From NCBI GenBank assembly GCA_947034895.1, contig OX344763.1:47057025-47121024 (forward strand): a stretch of DNA of 64,000 nucleotides. Direction: 5' to 3'. A program made the translations under genes and the position numbers. This stretch comes from Rhytidiadelphus loreus. Taxonomy: Eukaryota > Streptophyta > Bryopsida > Hypnales > Hylocomiaceae. Positions 34,690 to 45,500 of this stretch are shown one piece after another (position 1 is the first letter of the stretch; the number at the start of each line of letters is the position of its first letter). The notes under the pieces are model-generated. The model did no database searches. It saw nothing but the letters and a program-made list of their open reading frames with translations, and was not told where the DNA came from.

Positions 34690-37135
34690 TCTTTTCTGGG
34701 GTTCCCCAATAGGATCCCTTTTGCAAATATGAATTTTTTTTTGGATTCCTCAATAGGATCCCTTTTGCAAATATGCGGGGGGGTTTTGGGTTCCCCAATA
34801 GGATCTCTTTCGCAAATATGCATTTATTTTTTGAGTTCCCCAATAGGATCCCTTTCGCAAATATGCATTTTTCCTATTGGGTTCCCAAGAGGATCCCTTG
34901 TACAAATATGCATTTATCCTATTGGATTCCCCAATAGGATATATTTTGCAAATATACATTTCTTTTTTAGGTTCCCTAATAGGATCCCTTTTGCAAATAT
35001 GCATTTTTCCTATCAATTGGGTTCCCCAATAGGATCCCTTTTGCAAATATACATTTTTTTCTGGGTTCCCCAAGAGGATCCCTTTTGCAAATATGCATTC
35101 TTTTTTGGGTTCCCCAATAGGATCTCTTTTGCAAATATGCACTTTTTCTATCAATTCGGTTCCCCAATAGGATCCCTTTTGCAAATATGCATTTCTTTTT
35201 TGCGTTTCCCAATGAATATATTTTGCAAATATACATTTTTTTTTTGGGTTCCCTAATAGGACCCCTTTTGCAAATATGCATTTTTTTCTATCAATTCGGT
35301 TCCCCAATAGGATTCCTTTTGCAAATATGCATTTCTTTTTTGCGTTTCCCAATGAATATATTTTGCAAATATACATTTTTTTTTTGGGTTCCCTAATAGG
35401 ATCGCTTTTGCAAATACGCATTTTTTTTTGGGTTCCCGAATAGGATCTCATTTGCAAATATGCATTTTTTTTTTGGGTTCCCCAAAAGGATCCCTTTTGC
35501 AAATATGCATTTTTCCTATTGGGTTCCCCAATAGGATCCCTTTTGCAAATATGCATTTTTCCTATTGGGTTCCCCAATAGGATCCCTTTTGCAAATATAC
35601 ATTTTTTTTTGGGTTCCCTAATAGGATCCCTTTTGCAAATATGCATTTTTCCTATTGGGTTCCGCAATAGGATCCCTTTTTTTTTTGGGTTCCCCAATCG
35701 GATCCCTTTTGCAAATATGCATTTTTTTTTGGGTTCCCCAATAGGATCCCTTTTGCAAATATGCATTTTTCCTATTGGGTTCCCCAATAGGATCCCTTTT
35801 GCAAATATGCATTTTTTTTTGGGTTCCCCAATAGGATTCCTTTTGCAAATATGCATTTATTTTTTGCGTTTCCCAATAGGATATATTTTGCAAATATACA
35901 TTTTTTTTTTGGGTTCCCTAATAGGATCCCTTTTGCAAATATGCATTTTTTCTATTCAGTTCCCCAATAGAATCCCTTTTGCAAATATGCATTTTTTTTC
36001 TGGGTTCCCCAATAGGATCGCTTTTGCAAATATGCATTTTTCCTATTGGGTTCCCCAATAGGATTCCTTTTGCAAATATGCATTTATTTTTTGCGTTTCC
36101 CAATAGGATATATTTTGCAAATATGCATTTCTTTTTTGCGTTTCCCAATGAATATATTTTGCAAATATACATTTTTTTTTTGGGTTCCCTAATAGGATCC
36201 CTTTTGCAAATATGCATTTTTCCTATTGGGTTCCGCAATAGGATCCCTTTTTTTTTTGGGTTCCCCAATCGGATCCCTTTTGCAAATATGCATTTTTTTT
36301 TGGGTTCCCCAATAGGATCCCTTTTGCAAATATGCATTTTTCCTATTGGGTTCCCCAATAGGATCCCTTTTGCAAATATACATTTCTTTTTGGGTTCCCT
36401 AATAGGATCCCTTTTGCAAATATACATTTCTTTTTGGGTTCCCTAATAGGATCCCTTTTGCAAATATGCATTTTTCCTATTGGGTTCCGCAATAGGATCC
36501 CTTTTTTTTTTGGGTTCCCCAATCGGATCCCTTTTGCAAATATGCATTTTTTTTTGGGTTCCCCAATAGGATCCCTTTTGCAAATATGCATTTTTTTTTT
36601 GGGTTCCCCAATAGGATCCCTTTTGCAAATATGCATTTTTTTTTGGGTTCCCCAATAGGATCGCTTTTGCAAATATGCATTTTTCCTATTGGGTTCCCCA
36701 ATAGAATCCCTTTTGAAAATATGCATTTTTTTTTGGGTTTCCCACTAGGATCCCTTTTGCAAATATGCATTTTTCCTATTGGGTTCCCCAATAGGATTCC
36801 TTTAGCGAATATGCATTTTTTTTTCGGGTTCTTTAATAGGATCCCTTTTGAAAATATGCATTTTTTTTTTCGGGTTTTCCAAGAGGATCCCTTTTGAAAA
36901 TATGCATTTCTTTTTCGGGGTTCCCAATAGGATCCCTTTTGAAAATATGCATTTTTTTTTGGTTCCCCAATAGGATCCCTTTTGCAATTATGCATTTTTA
37001 TTTGGGTTCCCCAATCGGATCCCTTTTGCAAATATGAATTTTTTTTTGGGTTCCCCAATTGGATCCCTTTTGCAAATATGAATTTTTTTTTGGGGTTCCC
37101 TAATAGGATCTCTTTTGCAAATATGCATTTTTTTA
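34690..37135. repeat. 2.4-kb minisatellite of a roughly 50-bp unit
   Basis: About 45-50 copies of a unit built from TTCCCCAATAGGATCCC, TTTTGCAAATATGCA and a T-run of variable length. Variants (CCTATTGGGTTCCGC, TTTGCGTTTCCCAATGAATA) recur in the same order, so blocks of several units have themselves been duplicated, for example 35600-35990 and 36180-36540. The unit has few stops, so long frames appear on both strands, including one of 368 codons; these are repeat artefacts. Confidence 0.95.
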
Positions 37136-37583
37136 GTTCATAATTAAATGTATTCCTAATTTGCAACCCAAGAGGTGGCTGGAAACGAGTGGACAGAGTG
37201 TACTTACACCAAGGCAGACCCAACAGGCCAGAAAGTTTCGGAGGGATGCAAGTTGTTGATTTGTTGATTTAAGTTGGATTTGCCAAAGATATATACCGTT
37301 GAAATTCTTGCAAGATTTGGTTGCTATTGCTGTTGTTTAAAACAGTGAGCAAGTGGGTTTGTACTGACAATTCTTTAAGTGGCTGCTCTTCAAAATAGAA
37401 GTTTGGCTCGGCAGTTCATACATGCTTAGTGCTGTGCAGCCACGCGTCCCATAACTTTGGGTGGCGGCGGACTGTGAGGCATCGTCTCTCTCCGGTCTTC
37501 CCGTGAGAATGTTGATGCAACTTTGTACTCTCCGATGCGACTGAGATCCTCTGAAATCATCGTGTACTGGAATGTAGCGAAGC

Positions 37584-40500
37584 ATGAGCGACAGTCAAGA
37601 CAACCGTGCAATCCAGAGATTAATAACATCTTATTTTTCTGTAGCTGAGAAGGTACCTATCATTGTGACTTTGTCCTCTGATTTGCAAAATCAAGTTGTA
37701 CCACCAGTTGTGAATTTGTCGTCTGAATTGAATGTGAGATTGCTCAAGGACGGAATTGAAGTTACCCACATCTCCAGTACTCCCCAGTCACAAATCGGAA
37801 AGAAGCGAGGGTATTTTGGTACTGGATCAAGTACGTTAGAGACAACTCCAAAACGTTGGGAACGTTGTGAATCGAACACCGGTGGAAGGCCTCAAGCATC
37901 AATAACCGTGGATTCCCCTTTAGAATCGGACTGTGAGTCTGTGAACCCTAGAAGGCGACAACGTCTTTGCTAGGTGAGTTCAGAGTGTAGTGTTATTTTT
38001 TTCCTTCTGTTGGACTCTGGAAATCTTTCAACTCTTCAACTATGTACTTGGTTTATTGTTTTACACATTTTTGTTAACTCTCTTATTCCATTCTACGTGA
38101 CTTCCATCCCTACATGCGGAATTCAAGATGGGGGATCTTGCTCGGAGAAAGAGGAGGCCAAAAGGTATCAATCGCCCTGGACCAAAAGAACGTGCCATTG
38201 ATTCTCTACTTGTGGAGGAGGAGCGTGTGAAGCAAGCTGCGGCCACTAGAATCAGGCAAGCACGCCATAGATCTGAGATCCGACGGGCGGAACAGCTCAC
38301 CCAATCTTTGGCAAGTGCACCAGAAGATCAAGGGGACATTGCAATGACTGAAAGAACAACAAATCGAGTTTCGAAGAGGCTGGCTGCGTATGTAGTTGGA
38401 GAGTTGAAGACTTGCCCTGGTCCTAGTGCTAGAAGGGATGTCATGGAGAAGCTGTTGAATCACAACACTGTTTGGCCTTTTCTCCTTGGTTATTATCCCA
38501 GACCCGCTGAAGCCAAGGCAATTTTCCAGTTTGTAGAAAGCTTCAGGTTCGAGTTGCAAGCTGTGAAGAAAGGAAACTCACGAGACACTCTGGCTAGGAA
38601 AGGAGCTCTCTTGGACGCTGCAGTGAGCTTGGGGATGGAACGATCAACTACCTTGTCACAAGTTCTTCAAACAAATCCGAGCAACATCAGTGTAGCCTTG
38701 GAGAGAAGGGTGGATCTCACAGCACCCACATTTTTTCCTCTTGTTCGGAAGAAACGTCAAGGCTTCACTGAATACATCAAGGCAACGGTGCGTACATGGT
38801 GGCATGAGCATACTCGGGTCAGCCCCAACAAAAAGGACGTAACCAGACGACGCATTGGACGAAAGCAATACCTTGTCCACCCCACCCATTACCTCACCGA
38901 TATCCAAGTAAGGACAGTCTTCCTTCTTACGATTTTTTCTCTTCTATTTGCAAAATGATGTTGTCTGTGGATTTTGCGTGGTTACCTTGTATGTTCAATA
39001 TAGTGGGCATGATTTTTGAGTTAAAATGCATAGATCTGAATGATCTTTGGCAGAAAAAATCCCACTTAGACTTCTACAAGTAATCCCTGAGATAATGCTC
39101 AGATTCAGTTCTAAAGAATACTCAGTTTCAGATTCAGATTCAGCATAACGATCCATTTGAGCAAACTTCAGATTCAGTTTTCTTTTTGCTCAATGTATTG
39201 ATATGCTTAAGTATGATAGTGACTGTCGCTCCAACTTCTTGTTACAGTCTTCATAGCTTTACGGTTGTAGGCTCAGTACGATATGTATTTCAGTTTACAT
39301 AATATTTCCAGTACGATATGTGTTTCAGGCTCCTTTTTAGTGTTCCTTGTAGTACTACTTTGACTACTGCATGTACTGCATTATTTAGGATCATGTACTA
39401 CTAATAGTATTGATACCTGATGTGTACTTAAGTGTGGTTGTCACTACTTTCCACTTTGTACTTCTCAAAGTACACTAATATTTTTAATGTATCTCATTTT
39501 ATTCAGGTTTAGTAACAATGTTCAAATGTTCTACTGTGAGTCCTAGAAAAACATTGGGAGTGCTACTCCCTAGTACTGCGAGTGCTAAAAGTACATTGCA
39601 AGTGCTACTCCCTAGTACTGTGAATGCTAGAAGTACATTGGGAGTGCTACTCCCTAGTACTGTGAGTACTCTAGAGTTTTATTCGATAAATTGTTTGGGA
39701 GTACAAAGTATAGAGAAGTACATATATGCAATACTTTATGAAACCACTATGTACTTGTGGTACAAGTACACTGGGAGTGCTGGTTCAGGGTACTCCGGAG
39801 TACTATAGTACTTTCACGATACATTGTTTTGTAGCACAAAGTATTCAGAAGTACAAATATTCAGCAATGTATAAAACTTTTTTGTACTTTTCTGAACTTG
39901 GCCTTTTTTCCACAGAAGGCTTGATGTACAATTCGTATCATATGTCTGCATTGGTTTACCATTTTTGTGCGCTCATGTTCTCTAATTTTCTGGACTAATC
40001 TTCACCTTTTGGTTTATGTCATTGTATTTTGCAGACGTGCTTTTTCTTGCAGTTCAAGAGAAGTCATCCTGAATGTCGGATTAAACAAAGATGTTTTGAA
40101 TACTTGAAGCCCTGGTATGTGAAGACCTTGAAAGATCAGAACAGTTGCTGTTGCATCTACCATGTAGAAATGGACATGATGAAGGTGAGCTTGAGTAACA
40201 TGAGAGATTAGTTACAAGGCCTTCATGCATCTATTTCTTGTGCATGCACTTGCGAAGTCTGTGTGGGTGGAGACGAAGGATGTTGTGCTCATGCTAAGAT
40301 TTATAAGCGTATGACTTTACTGTGGATGGAGTGTGTGTGTCCCAAGCAAGAATTGGACAAGTGGCACAAGTTGGCCTGCCTCATGGGTACTTGTGATGAC
40401 TGTAGCGTGAAAAGATTGAAAATCTGCCCTGAAGAACTGTCTACATTGACTACTGCATTGGTGAAGTGGAAGTGTTTTGAGTTAACTGAAGTGGGAGTTT

Positions 40501-42139
40501 GTGAAGAGTCAGGGCGCCCAAAGAAACGTATTAAGGAAGTCTTCAAAGAAACTACCCCTGGAGATTTTGTGAGGTACTTAATGCCGAAGGTTCAGAATTT
40601 CGTGACTCACAACTTTGTGGCCAATTGGCAGGATGACCAGTGCAAAACGATGATGGAGTCGGCTCCGGCTGGAGTCCTCATTTCTCACATCGACTTTGCT
40701 GAAAACTATACATTTGCCATTCAAAACGAGGTCCAATCGATGCACTGGTTTTCAACCAGTATTTCAATTCTAGTGCACATTACAGTATTGAAAGGAGAAG
40801 CAACTGAGCCTGGTCAAGAGTGTGAGGTTTTTAAACAAACACACTACTACATCTCTGATGACAAGAAGCATGACTCACTTTTTGTTCAACATTGCATGAT
40901 GTTGCATTGGGAGTGGTTGAATGCTACAGGGATTAGGCCAAGTGAGCATTGGGTATTCAGCGACGGTTGTGCTGGACAATTCAAGGGAGCGACGGCTATG
41001 TATTTTGTAGCTCGATATCCAGGTCTCACTGGTGGTTGCACTATGCGGTGGAATTACTTTGGCTCTGGCCATGGCAAAGGTTGTAGTACTCCTCACTAAT
41101 CAAATATGTACTGTCAAATTCTAAGTGTTCTAGACATACATGCTCTTAAATACTTTGAGTACTAGATGTACATTATGTACTCTTTGTACATTCATATATT
41201 GTAATTTTTGTGTGCATGTTTATTAGTTTTCGAATTTTATATATACAAATACATATACTAACCCTCTCACTCTAATCTTCATTAGGTGAATGGGACGGTG
41301 CTGGGGCAGTCGTTAAGAGGGCCTTGAGGATGCACCAAATTCAACACCCGGAGCATGAACTTGCAAACGCTGAGCAATGCGTGGAGTTTCTACATTCACT
41401 CTTCTCAACTCGTGTTGTAAGTTCATACGAACAATCCACATGTGACAGTATAAGGAGGGAGTTTTGGCATGTGAAGGAGGAAGATGTGGATAGGAGCAAC
41501 GATTGGGGCTGTAAAACAATTCCGGGTTCAAGAAAATTCCACTCGATCTTTGGTTCTTCTTACTCTGATCCCACAACTCTGATGGTGAGAGATTTATCTT
41601 GTTTTTGTGGCCCATTTATTGACCACAATATGAGTGGTTGTGAGAACGAGTCTCATATGAGTTCTTGGCGTCTTGTACGTCTAAGGCCATATGACACTCA
41701 TTCTGTACGCCTTCAAATTGAAGCACATGATGATCCCGAAGAATGGGAGTATGGAGGGGTAGGTGAAGAGTTGGGAGATTTGTTGCAGGTTGGAGAAAAC
41801 TTTGCTGTTCCAGCACCAGATGAAAACGATGAAGGAGTTGAGTTTTACATTCTTCAGTGCCAGAAACCAAAATTTCGGGTGGAGGTTGCTTTTGTGTGTC
41901 CATGGGGCGGTGACTTCAAAATAGGAGACTATGCCATTGCTGGAACATACTACAAAAAGCATGGAAGGTCATCTGATACTTATGTGTTCCTTGACTCGGC
42001 TGCAGTGGCGCATGTAGATGCTCATCTTGTAAGAGCTTGCAAATTTCTCATGCGTCTTGCTGCACATAGTATAAAGGGTGGGAATGCAGTTTATAAACTG
42101 TCCCAAGAGACTAGAGAAGTTATTGAGCAGGCACTTTAG
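37584..42139 (+). pseudogene. DDE/RNase H-like transposase candidate of element 3, two in-frame TAGs
   Basis: Model join(37584..37973,38128..38907,40035..41079,41286..42139), 1,023 codons. The introns are GT-AG and keep the frame; the 41079/41286 junction rebuilds GHGKGEWDGAGAVVKRAL. A basic N-terminus (RRKRRPK) precedes a cysteine-rich stretch (CCCIYH, then CACTCEVC). The core has ISHIDFAENY (D610), FSDGCAGQFKG (D700) and GKGEWDGAG (E740), an arrangement I read as a DDE-type catalytic triad. Uncharacterised proteins with the phrases DFAENY and GHGKG occur widely in eukaryotes; I recall them as transposon-like but cannot assign a named superfamily. TAG at 37971 (codon 130) directly precedes a GTGAGT donor, as CAG would, and TAG at 40209 (codon 449) falls between the two Cys clusters. 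It is the only transposase-like gene in element 3, so it is the likely mobiliser. Confidence 0.65.
39530..39672. repeat. Three 42-bp tandem repeats in an intron of the DDE gene
   Basis: CTCCCTAGTACTG recurs at 42-base steps with GGGAGTGCTACTCCC, itself a short palindrome, in most units. The unit is rich in AGTAC, the motif common throughout element 3. It lies in the 38908-40034 intron. Confidence 0.8.
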
Positions 42140-42545
42140 GAATGGTGGGCTCAGGAGTAGCCTAGCTGCAACTGCAGTGCTCAGTTCCTTAGGTTGCTGC
42201 TCAACAAAAAAAGAGTGTTGTATTTGTTTTCAGTACATCTCAATTATGTTAACATGTATTTGATTTACATAAATATTATATGTGCTCATTTTACCATGGC
42301 CTGTCCCTAGGTCATGTATGAACTATGGGGTGTGAAGATGGGTACGGAAATGAATTGGAACTTCACAAATGCTAATGCAAATAAAAGGTATGAAAATTAA
42401 GATTTATACAAAGAGAAGTATGGAAAGTATACAATGTACAATTTTACAATTGATAAGTATTTCAAAGTACAAATGTTTGTATTCAAAAGGGCTAGAGTAC
42501 AAAAAATTAATAATACATCCTAATAAACCATTTCCAAATAATTAA

Positions 42546-45500
42546 CTAACAACGCCACCCAGGATCACGGCAGTCTTGGCTTTCACATAGGCACTAGAAA
42601 ACAGGGATTTGATTATTTTGTTGACTAAAGTCTATGCCGTAGTCCTGCATTTCAATGTACACAGAAAAATGTGTTAAAGGTATTCTGAGCACTCTTAGCA
42701 TTGCAAAGACAGAACCGTATGTGTCAAGGACAAAAAATTCAGGAATGCTTACCCATGTCAATTCTTCTAATCGTTCAATGGATCTGTTTGCAAAAAAAGC
42801 AACGTGATAATAGTACGGGTTGTTCTCGTTGATTCTCGCAGGCATGTCCAACAAGTTGGAACCCTCACACCTATGATTCAAGAAGCGAGACACGTTTGAG
42901 AAGACAGCACCATCTATACACAAAGCTTCATAATCCGTAGCAGTAACTTCATTTCTCCAATCAGCATCAAGCTGAAGTGAATATGATGTAGAAGTGGACA
43001 TGAGATCATTCCTTTCCATCATTTCAGCATTCGTAAGGATTTCACCTACGAATTCAAACAAAAAAGTGCCAACTTCAAGTGGCTGCAGTATACGCACCCC
43101 CCATCCTCTAGACCCAGTCCAAAAAACCTACACAACAATCCACACAAACACAATCAAGCATGAGACTTGGGCAAAACAATCCAAAACATACTGAGTTGAC
43201 AAACACTTACCTGAACCTGTACCACCATTCCTCGTTGAACCACCCGATTAAAACAGGAAAAGTGGCAGTTGCACTTTGAATTGCATTCAAATATGAAACT
43301 TCGGTTCCAGTGACCTTTGCACTGTGTGTCACTAGAACCTTGTTTTGAAACCACATTGTCTTGCAAGGCAAGGCAACCATTGCCTGGATTACAGAAGGCT
43401 TCCATACCACCCTACAAAGCGCAATGAATTAGAAACGTGAAACATTAAACCACATACAAGTACTACATTCCAATATCTAAGTAGCGAAATACCCCAGTTC
43501 TCACAGATAGAAGTATCCAAGTACAGAATGTTCAAAAACCTGAAATTACCCAAGTACAAATATCAAGGTATCAAAATACCATAATACCTCAATATAAAGA
43601 CCCAGAGCTTTACAGAATCATACAGTTTAGAAATTTACCTCTTCTATTAAGTCAGCTCTAAGGAGTCCCTGGGAAGTGTATGCAAACTTGCCTCCGTTTC
43701 GTCTGGCACAATTGCAACAGAAATCTGCAGTCATGCAGTCCCTCTCACAGTCATAACAACTGTTTTCCTCCTGAATATTTGATACATTACTAGCAAGAGA
43801 CGCCATCCCAGAAACAATACTATAGCAAATATAATTAAAAGGCAAAAGTGTGACATTGCCATGTTGGGGCATATTCACCGTCACCGGTATGGCCTCCAAT
43901 CCATTAGCAATATCAAAAGTATCACATAATCTCACCTGGCCACAAGAGAAAACGCCCAAATCAACACAACTTCTGTACATACATTAGCTATAAAAATAAT
44001 AACTTAAACATATGAGCCAAGAGTATGCTCTTGCTTGTCAAAACATTGATTGGTCATGTATAGACCCTAAACTTCACCTGAACACATAAATGCCAAAACA
44101 AATTGTATGTACCAGCTATAGTCTATTGCGAAGACCCTACACCTAAATCCTATGACAGAATTGCAAGCTAAACATTAGGGTAACTCTGGATTAACGTTTT
44201 GGTTTATTTTTTGGCTCTTCACCTTTGGTTCCTGAGTCTCATCCTCCTTTGCATTGCCTGGTTGCAAAGGTAGAGTGTTCTCACGTTCCTTTTTTGATTT
44301 TTTCATCTTCTTACCCTTATCCAATTCAACAGGTTTGGCTTGCCTTCCATCCTCTTTGTCCTTCATCGATTCTTTCTTGTCAGGGCGTACTTCTGGGCTA
44401 AGGGACTCAACCTTGGATCTCCTCCTCTTCTTGGGTTTGGGCGTCTTGAATTGTTGTTCATCGTCTTGGTTTGTCATGAGCCTTGTCTGGGGCCTCCTTG
44501 AATTCGATAGATTCATGCCAGATGGATCATCCAGTTTACCAACGACATCTGAACTTGTTAGATCTTGTTTAGACACTACCGTATCCTGCCTAGCAACTGG
44601 CATGTCGTCCTTGGGATGTGCATGAACTTCTACGCTTCCACTGGCCTCTTGCCCAGCCTCATATTCAGCAACTCCCTTGTCTTGGTCGGGACGTGTCTCA
44701 AATTCGACGCACCCACTAGCCTCTTGCCCTGCAACTGCTAAGTCTAGCTTGGGACCTATTCTAACTTGCACACATCCACTGGCCTCTAGACCAGTCAAGT
44801 CAATTTGAAACGGTTTTTCTTCAGTAACAGGTTGTGGTTGCAGTGTCCCATCAATGGCGTCCTCAATGTTACCGGTTGTAACTTCCTCTTCTACCTTTTC
44901 ATCTCCTTCCTCACCGTCAAGTGTGACTGATAGATTTGCAGCCACTTCGCCTTCGATTTCTACGCCACAGCCAACAATGCCCGGGTTTTCCTTCTCTACT
45001 GTGGAGTGTCTTAGAACCCTATTAGAGACGTCGTTTTCCTCTGTGGACTTCCCCTTCGTTCTCTTTGAAGAATGCGTTGAAATACTTGTGCCTGAGGAAG
45101 AGTGAAGTTTTAGGTTAGGTTCTGCACATGTCCAGACCACATGCACAGAATTAGAACACAAGATCAAAGGTAATAGATCAATTGCAATACATGTCGGAAA
45201 CATATGTCAAGAGAAAAATCTTATTTATCATTATTTATAATATACTAAAACATGGAGAGGCATACGTATGGTACCCTGGACTCAAGAAACTAATATTGAC
45301 GTGGGTATTACCTGAAGAGTTTGTGTCTTCACTGCTGGAAGAGAGGAGTGGCTCCGCTGTTCGCTTTTTTGAACTTCCGGAGCCTTGCAGGCATTCAAAT
45401 TTGGGAGCTTCTGTCTTTGGAGTAGGTAGTCTCTTACTTTCACTCCTCTGTACAGGATTACGGTTAGCAGTAAGACCAGATACCGTATGTGGAGGTTTTT

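Noticed and set aside
34750..35856. A 368-codon minus-strand frame and long frames on the plus strand in the minisatellite
   Set aside because: They consist only of the 50-bp unit read through in different phases; the unit has few stops, so every strand gives long frames.
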